The notes: generated by a model not told the origin, from the letters alone. DNA of 64,000 nt from Xylaria sp. FL1777 (GCA_022578965.1 MU400659.1:37443-101442), one strand, 5' to 3'. Positions 50,301-63,913 are shown, counted from the stretch's first letter. Program-made: numbers and translations.

Positions 50301-52131
50301 AGTTTATACTAATTAAAACTAGTATTAAGTAATTTGCAATATTTATACTTTTTTTTTATAGCGTTTATATATTAAAGCAAAACTTTAGTTCTTTTATAAG
50401 CAATTTTAATAAAAGGTTGTGCTATAAAATAGTTATTACATAAAACTTTACAAAAGAATTGTTTTAAAACTAAACATACTAAGTTTTAATACTGTTTTAC
50501 TTAGCATAATAATTACTAATAATTTAAAGTTCCTTTAATTAACATTGTTTTTTAAAGCAAAATAAAACATTATATAATAATAAAAAAGCAAGTTTAGTAA
50601 TAAAGAAGTTAAAGTTATATTAAACGTTGTTAATAAATCAAACGAAAAAAAACTTTTAGCTGTAAGAAATAAAGATAGCATAAAACATATTTGTTTTTAT
50701 AGTTTAAGATTTGCAAACAAAACAGATTTGTTTAATTAATTTTAAAGAATCGAACAACTAATAAGCTACGCTACAAAATTAAAAGTATTTAAAGTTTGCT
50801 TTTTTATATTAATAATCTATGTATTAGCAAATTTAAAGGCATTAAAGACCTATATTTTAAATAAACCGTTATAAAGGTGTTTATAGATTATTATGTTGTA
50901 ATAAGTTATTAAACTAAAAAAAGTCTAAAGTTTAAACAATAAAAATATTACAACTAGTTTTTTAGCAAAGCATTATGCTAGTTATATAAGTAGTAGTTAA
51001 GTTAATATTATATAATAAAAAAAAAAAACAGTTATATATTAATTATTTTTATTAAAAATTAAGTGTAGTATAAACTATTTTTATATAGCATTTTTATAGT
51101 TTTTATTACTTATAAAAAATACGCTAAGTTTAATAGTACTAATACTTTAATTTAAAATAACTATAATATAACATTAAACTAGGTTTAAAAATGCAATAGC
51201 TATTTAAATTATGTTTAAATAGTTAAGCTATAAAATCCTAGTATTTAAGCAATAAACCTAAAAGTAAGCAACGTTTAAATTTAAACAGGAAAGCATTTAT
51301 TAGCGTAGTTCTAGATTTTTTTAAAAAACCTAGTTTAATTTATAGCTTTATATGCCTTTATATTTAAAATAATTTATTAGCTGTTTATTGCTTTATAAAA
51401 CTTTTTGTATTATATAGTAATACAAGGTATAAATGTATAAAAATAAACAAGTTTTAATAAAACTATACTTTAACCCTTTTTAAACGTAAAGCAACATTTA
51501 TGTTTTTTTAACTTTACTATTAAAGTATTTAATATAAAATATATAACTACTTAATAATATTTAAACAATAGTAATTATTTATTTAAACTTTTTAAAATAT
51601 TAGCTAAATAAAATTATTTATATTAATATAGTTAATTATATAACTAATTAACTATTGCTTAATTAAATATAACATTTTATATGATTTTATTGCTAATAAT
51701 ATATAAACAAAATAACCTTTAAAGCTATTTAATTAAACTTTATACCTTTTTTATGTTTTAATTGTTATTGTAGCTTTTAAAGGCTTAACTTTAGTTACAA
51801 AAAAAGCTTAAAAAATAAAACTATTTATAACTTTTAATGCAGATTTTTTAACTTAAATACTAAGATTAATCTAGTTTTAACCTGTTGTTTTTTTAAACCT
51901 AGAATTTACTAAATATATTTCTAGTATTATAATAATATATACTAATATTAATTTTATGCCTAAAATTCCTAAAGATAATATAGTTAATAAATTATATTTA
52001 GCATAGCGTAGTTTTATAGCTTTTAAATCTTTTAAATTAAAGAAATAAAAAACAATAAAAAAGTGCTAATTTATTTTTAAACAATAAATAAATAATAGGA
52101 AATTTAATGCTTCTTGTTTTATTATTACAAT

Positions 52132-52260
52132 AAAACTACAAAATAGCATGCGTTACTAAATATAAAACTATAAAATAGCACGCGTTACTAAATAAAATAA
52201 AGCTATAAAATAGCATATGCTACTAAATATAAAATTATAATATAGCATATGTTAATAATG
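52132..52260. repeat. Four-fold repeat with a variable palindromic core
   Basis: Units start near 52132, 52164, 52199 and 52231 (spacing 32-35 bases). Each has aaaactataaaatag, then a core, then ttactaaatat. The cores are catgcg, cacgcg, catatg and catatg; the third gives the perfect palindrome tagcatatgcta. A fifth, detached unit with core cacgtg lies near 52390-52415. Confidence 0.8.
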
Positions 52261-52415
52261 CTTAACGTTTATAATTAAATCTTTTAAAAAAAAAAGAAAA
52301 AAATTAATGCTTTTTGTTTTATTGTTTTAATATACTTATATATTACTAGTGCTTAGTTTAATGTTTAAAAGTTAATTTTTTAGTAAAATAATACTATAAA
52401 ATAGCACGTGTTATT

Positions 52416-53257
52416 TATGTATTATGTTTACAGTTAAATCTTAATTATATATTATATAATATTAAATTTATAAGTTTTAATAAAAAAAAAGTTCTAAGGT
52501 TTATAAACTTATAAAAGCTATTATAATATATTTTTATATAATAATAAATTTTATTAATAGTTTAATTTGCTTACTTTATATAAGCTTTTTAAATAGTAGT
52601 AGCATAAGCATTATTGCTTTGTTTTATTTTTTTCTGTTTTTTTTTTGTTTACTTTTATTAGTTTTATTTTAGGTTATAGTTTTTACCTTTTAGGTTAATT
52701 ACTTTTTATGCAATTGTATTATAGCATTTATAAGTATTTATTGCTTAATTATACTTTTAAAAATAGTTTAACACTGCATAATTAATTTTATAAATTTATG
52801 TAAAGTGTTTTTAAAATAATTAATTAAGCTAGTAACTAGTAAACTAAACTATTATAAAGCTTTACTAATATATGTAGCAATTTTAACACTTAATAATAAA
52901 TTAAACTTAGTTAAAAATGTTTATTTAATTTAAAACTAAAACGTTATAAGTAGCTTAATAATAGCTAATGCTTTAGCTTTATAAAAAATAAAATATTATA
53001 TATAATTAGCACTTTTATTATAGTTTATACTTTAATTTTTTTTTAGCTGCTTAGAAATCTAAAAAAGTAGTTTAATGTTTTTTTACTAAGGTTTATAAAA
53101 TATTATATTAAGGTTATAGCTTTTGAATTTTTTTAAAATCTATAGAACTAGTTTTATTAGTTTATTTGCTAGACTTTTAGCTTTATACTTAGTATACTAT
53201 GCTTAGTAGTTTTAAAGTATAATTTTTAGTATGCTTTTATTTCTTTAATAAGTATTA

Positions 53258-53289
<32 letters not shown>

Positions 53290-53949
53290 AAATAGCTTTT
53301 TTAAAAATAACTATATTATATAATAGTTTTTTTATTGCTTTTTTTATACTTTTTATTATAGCTTTTATTTTTTTTTATTAGATATTTTAAACTTTATTAT
53401 AGATTTAAAAGCATAAATTTAACATAACTGATTTTTTTTTTTTATAAGTTATAACTATGTTTTATTATTTTCTTTATTTTTTATAATAGTAAGCTAGTTT
53501 AATAACATAACTTATAATATATAGAACTACTTAAATATAAAATATAATATAAAACTTAAGTTTGCTAGCTACTTAAAAACAATTATTAATTAATATAGTG
53601 CTTTAGCGTATAATACTATTTTTGTTTAGTTAAGCATATATTAACGTAAAATAACTATAGTAAGTAGCTTAATATATTATAATGCGTTCTTTTTTGCTTG
53701 TATTAACCTTTGTTTTAAACAAATTACTTTAAAACTAATAAAAACACTATATTGGTAAATAATATCTTAAATTGTTTAAAAATCTTTATAAAACTTAGTA
53801 TATTTATTTTTAGTGTTAAACAAAACAATTTAAATTAGCATTAGCTTTTTATAGCAACTATAATTAATGTTATAAATTATATATATATTTAACTTACTTA
53901 AAAATAAAAACAAAAAGCATTAATTTTCTTTTTTATTTGTTTTTTATAG
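52416..53949. other. AT-rich decayed sequence
   Basis: Nothing is recognised apart from a short TA microsatellite at about 53259-53283. Confidence 0.5.
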
Positions 53950-54894
53950 TATAACTTAAAAACTAAAGGTTTAATTTCTGCTTTTATAGTTGTTATTATT
54001 TTAATTAAAGTTAACAAAAAACAATAAGTATTAATGTTAGCTTTAATTTATATGCTTAGTTTAGCATAGTATATTGCTAAAAAAGTATTTAGTAATGCAA
54101 TTTGCTATTAGTACATTAATATAATAAATATTATTAATTTTATTAATTGTAACAAAAAGAACTTAAATATTAAGAATATAAACCTAATGACTTTTATTAC
54201 TAGTAAAAATAAAAAAAACTTTATATTTTGCATTATAGCTAATATAATTAAGTTTGCTAGTATTAAAAAGCTAGGTTTGCTATTTATAGCTAGTTTATTA
54301 CTATTATGTTACTAAAAGCATATTTAAAAACAATTAGCATTTATTATAGCATTAAAGCATATTAATATAATTATAACTACTATTAAAAAAAACATAGCTA
54401 ATTTAGAAACTAAAACTTTGCTTTGCACTTTTTAAATTGCGAAATTTATTAATAAAAGCTTATTTATTATTTAGTTGCTTACTATACTAATACTTTTTAA
54501 GCATTTTATTTTTAAAAATAAAAATATAGTTAATATTAAAACTAAAAGTGTTTTTTGCATACTTTTTAGTTAAAGCTTTACTAAAATAACAATATTAATA
54601 ATAAACGCTTTAAATATAACGCTATTTTTTAATATTACTAATATAAATACTTTAGCATTTTTAACTTGGTTTATTAATTTAAAAATAACTAATAAAAATA
54701 ATATTAACTTTAATTTAGCTCTAAATAAAAATAATAATAATAAAACTATTGTTTTTATGTATAATTTTTATAAAAAGGCTTATATAACTAACAAAAGTAT
54801 AGAAAATAATATATTGCTTATAATTATGCGTTGCTTAAAATACAATATTTTAAAGGCTTATAAAAAAAAAGCAATAGTTAAAAAAAAAAAATAA
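53950..54894 (+). pseudogene. Decayed 315-codon frame, unrecognised
   Basis: One + strand frame with about ten internal stops where near 30 are expected at this composition. Its last 106 codons (54574-54891) are completely open and end in taa tag. Readable pieces are INLMTFITSKNKKNFIFCII, IKFASIKKLGLL, ALKHINIIITTIKKNIANLE, LTWFINLKITNKNNINFNLA and SIENNILLIIMRCLKYNI, with a Lys-rich C-terminus. Clusters such as LNKNNNNK suggest a former Asp-rich acidic run after GA-to-AA change, and many Phe and Leu codons may have been Ser and Pro. I do not know the family. The first ATG that could start it cannot be chosen. Confidence 0.45.
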
Positions 54895-56184
54895 TAGATT
54901 TTTTTGTTATATTTTAGCATAAATTAATAGATGTTTTTTTTTTTAAGCTATAAGTTTTATTTTTTGCTTGTTAAGTTATATTAAAAAAAATTATAAAATT
55001 TTGTTATATATTATTATTATAGTTATACTACTACTTATTTTATATAATATAATACTATTGTTTACTTTTAATTTTGTTTTTGCTTACATTTATTTATATT
55101 TAGCTATATTTATATTAGTATATTTAACTTTTTATATAAGTTTTAAAACTATTTTTAAAATATATTTTATTATATATTTATTAAGTTAACAAAGCTAAAC
55201 TATTATAATATATATTCTAAGTTATATAAAGCTTTAAAACAGATTAAAAAAAAAAAAATATTTATTTTTTTTGATTTGCTACTATACTATTAAAAATATA
55301 TTAAATATAAACAATGCTATTAAACTAATGTTTTAAAATGTTAATTTTATTAAGCTCTTTAATAACTTTTTTTTTATTTTTTTTTTAGTTTTATATATAT
55401 ATTTTTGCTATTATTAATATTATATTTTATATTATATAATCCTTTAAGTTGTTTAAAAACATTAAGAAAATATATAGCTAATAAAACTTATTTTTAGCCT
55501 TTTTTTTTATTGCTTATTATTATACTTTAGTGCTTTGCTATGCTATATAAAGTAATGGTTTAAAAATTAATCTTTATATTTAAGTATAGTTATATATTTA
55601 TTTATAATAGTAGTTTTTAAGCAAATAGCTGTATACTTTGCTATAAATTTTACTAAAGGTTAAAAAAATAATATATAATAAAATTAATAAATAAAAAAAA
55701 TAATAAGTATACTTTAATTTACTTTATTTAATTAAAACTTATATTTTTAAAATAATTATTATTACGTTAAGTATAATATATATTATTGTTGTTAATTTTA
55801 TAATAATAGCGTTGTTTTATAATAATTATTTATATTAATAAGACTTATTATAAAACTACTAGGTATAATAAAACATGTTAACTATATTTTTAGCTTACTT
55901 ATTGTTTATTTATAGCTAATCTTTTTATGTAAGCTTAAATAGCTATATTAATTGTTTTTATTTAGCTAAGTTACTTACTTTTGCATACCTAAATATATTT
56001 TTATTTTTGCTTTTTTTTTTTTTTGGCTATTATGCATGCATTTTACTTATTTTTTAGTACTTTTATTTTATTTGCTTAAACAAAAAACTACAATAGTTTT
56101 GTCCTAATTTTTATGTTTATATATAATTTTTAAAAAGCTATACATTAGCAATAAAGTTTAGCTTTTTTTATAGCAGTAATTATA
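54895..56184. other. AT-rich decayed sequence
   Basis: Contains an open + strand frame at 54968-55189 made almost only of Ile, Leu, Tyr and Phe. That is expected from an AT-only stretch, so I do not call it a gene. Confidence 0.5.
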
Positions 56185-56565
56185 TTAGCTATTATATTTG
56201 TATAACTTGCTGCTATTTTAAAATCGCGCAAAAATAATTAGCTATGTATAAAAGATTTGCGCTATTAGCTATTAGCATATAAAGCTTGCAGCACTTAAGC
56301 TATAGCTTTTTTTGCTTTTTTTAAACGTTACTATAATATACGCTTTGCTATAAAGATTATACGTTAAAATACCTTTTTTTTTAAAGCTTTAAAACTATAA
56401 GCTAAGCAATAGCTTTACTTTTACGCTTTTTTGCTTAATTTTTAAACATAATAATTATAAACGCGTTTATTATTAAAAAGCGCATTATTTTAAGCAAACT
56501 TATTAATAATAAACTTAAGCTAAAGCTTTTTTATATTGTAAGCTAGCTTAACTTATTTAGTACGC
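56185..56565 (+). repeat. Direct repeat, left copy
   Basis: Aligns with 58160-58463. Shared blocks are aacttgctgctattttaa, atcgcgcaaaaataattagc, ttaaagctttaaaactataa, gcgtttattattaaaaa and taagctagcttaa. This copy carries about 75 extra bases near 56250-56325. The pair could be LTRs of a very short or internally replaced element. Confidence 0.75.
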
Positions 56566-56901
56566 TATTAAAAATGTTTATTTTTAAAATAAAGTTAAAT
56601 TATAAAAAAATAGCTACTAAGTTATAGTTATAAATAAAAGCTTAATATTATTAATTTTTAAGTTTTTTTAAAAAGTATTAAAAAAAAACTTATTTTTATA
56701 TAGTAAATATTAAATTATTTTTTTATAATTAAGCTTTTTTTATTTTACTGCAACTTTAGTTCTTAATAAAATAACCTTTTTTAAAGTGCTTTGTTTTTAA
56801 GGCATAGTAGTGCTTTTTTTTTTAAGTTTATTAAGTGCTTTAATGCGTAAAGCATAGTTTGCAGTTATTAAAAATATTTTAGTTTGCAAAATTAGCTGCC
56901 T

Positions 56902-57012
56902 TTGCTTTTTTTTTTTTTTTTTTTTTTTTTAAGCGTTTTATTATTTAAGTTTTTGTTCCTTAAAATTACTAAAAAAGCACTTTTGCTTTTTTTGCTAGCT
57001 TTTTTCTTTTTA

Positions 57013-57055
<43 letters not shown>

Positions 57056-57120
57056 TTTTTTTTGGTTTTTTTAATAATATTTTAATTTTTTTTTTTTTTA
57101 AATTTTTTTTTTTTTTTTTT
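56902..57120. repeat. Poly-T rich tract
   Basis: Several T runs of 20 to more than 30 bases, separated by short mixed sequence. The open frame across it (about 74 codons, nearly all Phe and Leu) is a product of the T runs. Confidence 0.9.
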
Positions 57121-57124
57121 ATTT

Positions 57125-57668
57125 AGTTATTTAGTAAAAAACTTTTAAGCTTAGCTACTTAATTTTAAATAAAAACAATAGCTAAAAACCTGCTATTATT
57201 ATTAAACAAACAAATTACTTTAAGCGTACAAAACTTACTAAAAAATCTAAACTTTAAAATATTTTTAGCAAAAAACCTTTAAGCTTAACTATTTAATTTT
57301 AAACAAAAATAATAGCTAAAAACTTATTATTATTATTAAATAGATTGCTTTAAGTATGCAAGATTTATTAAACAATTTAAACTTTAAGTTGTTTATATAA
57401 ATAAAAGCTTATAATTTGTTTAAAAAAAATTGCGCTAAATATAAAAAGCAAATAAAACGTAAAGTTTAATTAAGTTTATAAGTTTTTTTAAATAAAAATA
57501 ATAGCTAAAAACCTGTTATTATTATTAAACAAATCATTTTAAGCGTATAAAACTTACTAAATAATTTAAACCTTAAGTTATTTATATAAGTAAAAGCTTA
57601 TAATTTGTTTAAAAAAAATTGCGCCAAATATAAAAAGCAAATAAAACGTAAAGTTTAATTAAGTTTAT
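57125..57668 (+). repeat. Tandem repeat of 130-180-bp units
   Basis: The block aatagctaaaaacctgttat followed by tattattaaacaaa recurs near 57175, 57310 and 57490. The last two units also share a tail containing cttataatttgtttaaaaaa, ttgcgc and gcaaataaaacgtaaag. It lies between the two copies of the direct repeat. Confidence 0.8.
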
Positions 57669-58159
57669 AGGTTTTTTTTATTAAAGCTATAACTATTTAT
57701 AAAGCTAAAAAAAAGATTTATGCTAGTTTTAAACTTTTTTTTTATAAACGTTAAATTAGTAGTAAGTTTAATAGCTTAAAAATAATATTATATATTATAA
57801 ACAATGCTTATTTAAGCTTTATAGTTAAATATTTTGCTAAAAAATAGTATAGCTAAAGTACTTATACTATTATTAAAAATAAAAATGTTTGCAGCTTAAA
57901 AAGCTATTATAATAATAAAAGTACTAATAACTATTTTTATAAAAGTGCAGCTAAAAGTAGTAATATTTTTGTTATTTTTTTAAAGCATTAATATTATAGC
58001 TATAACTTTAGCTTTTTTTATAATAAAACGCTTACTAAAAGTTTTAGTATTATTATTTAAGTTATTATTTCTGTTATTATTAAAAAAGTTTAGTAAAACA
58101 AAAGTAGCTAGTATAATATATTTGCAGCTTTATGCTTTAGTACTAAATATTTAATTATG

Positions 58160-58463
58160 TTAGCTATTATTATATTTATGTAACTTGCTGCTATTTTAAG
58201 ATCGCGCAAAAATAATTAGCTATATATAAATGCTACTATAATGTATACTGCTTTATAAAAATCATACGTTAAAATATTTCTTTTTTTAAAGCTTTAAAAC
58301 TATAAGCTAAATAATAGCCTTATTTTTACGCTTATTTGCTTAACTTTTAAATATAATATAAATGCGTTTATTATTAAAAAACGTGTTATTTTAAGCAAAC
58401 CTATTAATAACAAACTTAAGCTAAAGCTTTTTTATGTTATAAGCTAGCTTAATTTATTTAGTA
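58160..58463 (+). repeat. Direct repeat, right copy
   Basis: Partner of 56185-56565. Most base differences are transitions. It begins ttagctattattatatttat and reaches tgtaacttgctgc, where the left copy has gtataacttgctgc. Confidence 0.75.
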
Positions 58464-59504
58464 TATGTATTGCTGTTTTAGCTACTAAAATACTTAATTA
58501 TGTGTTGCTATAAACCTTAGAAAATTAAAAGTATAAATGTTCTTTAAAGAAAAATAAAAAAGAAAAAAAACGTATAGCAGCTAATAAAAAAAAGCAAAAA
58601 AAAAAAGCTAAAGCTTGTATAGCTTTTATACTAAAAACAAAAACAAAAACGTTAATATTTTTTATGTTAAAGCAAAAAAAGCGCAAATAATTAAGTAAAG
58701 CAAAAAAGCTTATTTATTAGCTTATATAATAAATAAGCTTTAGTAAAAACAAGTTAGCTAGTGTTTTTTTGCTGCTTATAAGCATTATATAAAAAGCTTA
58801 GCTATAAAAAAATTAATTTAATAAGTAATAGTAAAAATTAAAACTTTTATTTAAAACATAAAAACTTAAAAAGCTAAAAATTAACTTAAAAGCAAACTTA
58901 TAAGTAACAAAGAAAGCATAGCTAAAAAAAATCTAATGCTAAAACTGGACTTTTAGCTAAAAAAGTAATTAAAAAAAAAAAAACTTAAAATTATGCTTAA
59001 AAAAAAATAAATAAACACGTAAATCTAAACTAAAATAAGCAATAGTTATTTAGCTATAGCTAAGCAAAAGCTTAGTAAAAATAAAGCTTTTAAAAAATAT
59101 AGTAAACTACTAAAGCATAAAGCAGCTATAATAATATAAATGCATACTAAAAAAATAAGTTTAAAGGCATTTTTATATAAAAAAAAGGTTTTAAGCTTTT
59201 TTATGCCTTTTTATAAATACGCAAAAAAAAAAAAAACCTTTTAATATATAGTTTTATGTTATAACTTACTACAGAAAAAAAAAAAACAGCTATAAAAAAG
59301 CTTTATAGCTAAGCTATTATAAACTAAAAAAAACCTAAAAGTAACTAATATAATAAAAAAACAACTAAACAAATTATAAAAAGTATTATAGCGCTATTAA
59401 TTTTTTTTTCCTGAAAATAACAATAATAAAAACATATAAAAAAAACAACGTTATAATAAGAAATCCTTTTTAAAAAAAAAAGAAAAAGCTCCACAAAAAA
59501 AACA

Positions 59505-59640
59505 AAAATATAAATAAAGTATATAAAGCTTTTAAAAAAAAAACAAAAACTAATAAAGTATATAAGGCGTTTTAAAGCAGAGCAAGAACTAATAAAATAT
59601 ATAAAGCTCTAAAAAAAAAACAAAAACAAATAAAAAAGCA
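59505..59640 (+). repeat. Three-fold 42-bp repeat, possibly once coding
   Basis: A unit of about 42 bases, aataaagtatataaagcttt followed by an A-rich spacer, occurs three times. Because 42 is a multiple of three it translates as a recurring 14-residue motif beginning NKVYKAF. That fits the remnant of a protein repeat, but the stretch is short. Confidence 0.5.
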
Positions 59641-62023
59641 TAAACGTTTAAAAGTACATAGTTTACTAAAAAAAAAAAACTTTATAAGTTTTTAAATATA
59701 TAATAAGCTTTTATAAAAAATATAATTGTTATTAAAAAAAATAAATAGCAAATTATAAGTATAACGCTATAGCTTTAATTTTAATAACATAAAAATTATT
59801 TTAAGTTTTAAAAAAGCTATAGTTATAAAAGTTTTAACCTAAAGCTATTAAAAAGAAAACAAGACATAAAATAATAGTAAAACAAATATATAGCACTATT
59901 AACTACAAAGTAATATAAAAAAAGCTACTTAACAATAAAGCTTTATAGTTATATATTTGTTTTAATAAATAGTTATAATATATAATAACTAGTATAGTTT
60001 TTTATAAAACTTAGAACGCTAAATTAATTTTTTAGTTATATAACATTTTAGTATATATAAGTTTTTAATAAAAATAAATAGTAAAAATAAGTATTATATT
60101 ATAAAAAAAGCTAACTTTATAGTTTTTTGCTTTAGCAAAAAACAAAATAAACATAACGTAGTATAAAAAATTAGCTTATTTTTTTTGCTGCTTAATATTA
60201 TTAATATATACGCTTTAAAAACTTCTAAGTTTTATAAACTTGTAAATAAAAATAAACATAGTTTAAAAGCTTACTTAACTTTGTTGCTTTTTTTTACTTT
60301 TTTTATGCATTTTTTTGCGCAAAAACTAAAGCAAATAGTAAACTAAACTAATAAAACAAAACATAATTAATAGCTTTAATTGCTTTAGCTTAACAAAAAA
60401 AGCTTAATTAGCTATATTTTTTAATAATATATAATATATAAAAAAGAATTACTTTGCTTAGCTATTAATTATAAAAAGTAAAACAAATTTAGTTAGCTAA
60501 AAATATAATAGCAGCTAAATATATAGTAGCAGCTAAATATTAAAAAATAACTAAATAGCAATTATAAAGCAAAATAAGCTTATTAAGCAAGTAATAAAAC
60601 ATTTAAATTACTTAATTAAAATATATAATAATGTTTTAAAAGTTATAACATATAAAAAATTAAATACTAGTAAATTTAAAATAACTTAGCTAGTAAATAT
60701 TTAAAAAAAGCAATAAATTATTAATATAGCAAGCAAAAAAGGTAATAGCTATATAAAAAAGCACTATTAGTAGTATATTACTAAAGTTTTTATTTATTTA
60801 AGCTATAAAGTTTTAAAAATATTAGTTAGCAATAAACTAAGCAAAGCTAAAGTAAATATAAAATGTGCTTTTTATAAAAATTAGCTTTAGTTCTTATTTT
60901 TAATTTATATAAGCTATAAAAAATTCAGCAAAAAGTTATAAAGTATTAATGCTGCATTATTAAACCTTAAAAGCTAAATAACATGCAATAGTTTAAGTAG
61001 CTTTGCATATATAAGCTGCATTAAGTATACTATTAACATTACATTGCAAAATGCAGCTAATAAAAAAGTTATACTTTTAAAACATAAAAGCTAAGCTAAA
61101 AAGGCTTGCTTAAATTTTAAAGCTATAAAAAATAGCAGCTAATTTTTAACATTTAAGTACATTAAAAACGTAAGCTTATGTTTTTATTTTTAGCTTAGCT
61201 AGCTTTATTAATACATTATAAGCATTATAGCTTTTTAAATATAATTATTGTTTTAGTTGCTAATAAATAAAAGCGCTTTTGCTTTAAATATATAGGCCTA
61301 AAAGCATTTGTTATATATAAATGCTAGCAATACTTTTTAACAAAAGTTAAAAAATGCTATTTTTACAAGTTGCATAATATAAAAAAGTTGTTTAAAAAAA
61401 CGTATAAGCAGCAAAATATAGTATTAAGAAATACTTAAAAAAAAAAAAGTATATAAATGTATGCTTAGGTAAAAAAAAAGAAAAAAAGAAAACTTAGTGC
61501 TTAAATGCATAAGTATAAAAATATAAATATATATAAGTAAAAAAAAAAGCAAAATTAGTAATAAAGCTATAAAAGCAATTAAAATTATATAACGGCATAT
61601 TTTTGTTTTAGCATTTGCTAATAAGTTTAATTAGCATAAAATAAATGTTTTAATATAATAAAACAAAGTATTTAGCAAAAAAAACTAGTTTAATAAAAAA
61701 AAGAAAATTTAAAGTATAGTATACTTGCTTAAAGAAAAAAAATAGTTTTGCAATATAAAATTAGCAGCAAAAAAGTATACTAAAGTTATATATTTACTTA
61801 GCTTGTTTTATAGCTGCATATTTTATTGCACTAGTAAATAAAAAAACAGCAAAAATATTAGAAAAAATAGTTAAATAAAAGCAGTAAATATTACTAAAAC
61901 GTTGTTGCAAAAAATTAAAAAATATAATATTAAATAGTGCGTAATAAATAATATAGTACAAAATTTAATAAAAAGAAGTAAATAAAGCAAAAAAATAAAA
62001 CCTTATTAAATAAATAAGTATTT

Positions 62024-62026
62024 ACA

Positions 62027-62069
<43 letters not shown>

Positions 62070-62098
62070 GCGTTTTTATATGTATATATATATATATA
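62024..62098. repeat. (TA)n microsatellite
   Basis: Long alternating TA runs interrupted by atgtat and atgcgtttttatatg. Confidence 0.9.
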
Positions 62099-63913
62099 AA
62101 AATGTATATTTGTATATAAAAATATATATAAAAAATATATATAAAAAAGAAATAAATAAAGAAATATATAAATTAGTACTAAAGAAGTTTCTGTTAATAT
62201 TTTTAGTATAAGCAAGTATAAAAAAAGCTAAGATTTAGTTTTTTTAACTAGTTTTACTTTACGTTATAGTATTTTATTGTTTAAAAAAGAAATATATTAG
62301 CACTAAATTTGGCTTTTTTTAAAACAAGTGCTTTTAAAATAAATAAATAGCAAAAAACAAGCATTATTTAAAAAAAAAAAATAGCTATAGCTAAAAAAAT
62401 ATTTGCTAAAGTTATTATTGCTATAGCTAGCTTTTTAGCTAGCATAAGCATTTTGCTTAAAAATAAGCGTTGTTATTCTTTTTATTATAATAATAAATAT
62501 AATTTAATTTTATTTTAATTAAAAGCAAAAAAAAAGTAATAACTATAAAAATATAAGCAGTAAATAAAGCAGTATTAAGTATAGTAATTATAATAAAAAA
62601 AACAAGAAAAAATATAAAGGTTTAATGTAAAATAAATTATTAGTATGCTTAATAGAAATATTATTAAGTATTAATATAGCTTTATACTATAGTGCTATTT
62701 TTAAAAGAAATTTTTATTAAGCAAGCTATAAGCTTAGTTATAAGCTTATTTATATTATTTATTATTTTTTACTTAATTATTAGTGCTATATGTTCTTTTT
62801 TTTAATAAATAAAGCACTTAAAGTTTATAGTTATTATTAATTTTATAATATAGTTTTAAAGCTTGTTTACGTTATAAAAAAAAAGCAATAATTTAGCAAT
62901 AATATATTTAATATATTAAGCTAAACATAAGCTTAATAAAGCAATAAAAGCTTTAGATAGTTTGTTTTTTTTTTTTTTTATTAGCGTAAGCATTATAAAA
63001 ACACTAAAAACTAAAAACACAAAAAAAAAAAAACAAAAAGCAATTAAATGTTATAAAATAAAGCTTATAAGTATAAGCAAAAAAAGCAAAAACAAAAAAA
63101 AAACAAGGAACTAAAAGCTAAAAAGTAGCATATAAAAGAAATTATAGCAATAGTAATAAAAAAATAGCATAAAAATATATATATAAGCAAACTACAAAAA
63201 AACCTTAAAAATAGCGTTAAAAAAATTATAAGTAAAAAGTATTATTAATTATATGTTTTACTTTAGCTTAATATAAAAATAAACTATAAAAAACTAATAT
63301 AATAGGTTTTTAAAATAGCTACTAAGCAAAAATACATTAATAATTTTATAGCGTTTTATTAAAATAACTATTTAAATTTCTTTATTTTTTAAGTTATTAT
63401 AATAATAATAAATAAAAGCAATTATAAAAGAACTAAAAAATATAAAAAAAGCAAAAGCATTATTTTTGTTTTTTTTGTAGGCTTATAAGCAAAAAAGTAG
63501 CTTTAAATGCTTTTTTGTAGTAGTACTATCTTTAAAGCTAGCTTTAAAAGCTCCTTAAAAGCTATATAAAAAAAAATAATTTATAAACATAAAGTATAAC
63601 AACAGTTTTTAATGTAGTACTTTTTTTAAAAGCTAAAGGAATATTTAAAGCTAAGTTTTATTAGTAATAATTAAAAGTTTTTACTTTTTATTAAATGTAA
63701 TGCTAAAATAAAATTTTTTAGTTAAAGCTATTTGCTTGTTTAAAGATATAATTAATGTTTATAATAAAAGCTTTTTGAAAGTTTATAGTATAGTTAATAA
63801 AGTATTACTTTATAAACACTATTAAAAATTAATACATAAATATTATTTATATGCTAAATTAAGATTTAAAATTATTAAAAATAGTATATTAGCTATAATT
63901 GCAGCAATGCTTA

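Larger units (their letters stand above)
38821..52131. other. 13 kb of strongly decayed AT-rich sequence
   Basis: TC, CC, GA and GG are very rare throughout, and stop density is at the chance level in the frames read. The open frames at 44850-45137 (-), 46006-46230 (+) and 48392-48601 (+) are rich in Leu, Ile, Phe and Lys with no motif or starting context, and I do not regard them as genes. A (TTAA)n pair and a few short duplications (41456-41515, 43365-43398) are the only structure seen. Confidence 0.5.

Noticed and set aside
54968..55189. Open + strand frame of 73 codons, very hydrophobic
   Set aside because: Composed almost only of AT-encoded residues; not in frame with, and not like, the preceding relic.
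56902..57126. Open + strand frame of 74 codons, mostly Phe
   Set aside because: A direct translation of poly-T tracts.
62006..62215. Open - strand frame of 69 codons with Tyr-Ile repeats
   Set aside because: A direct translation of a TA microsatellite.
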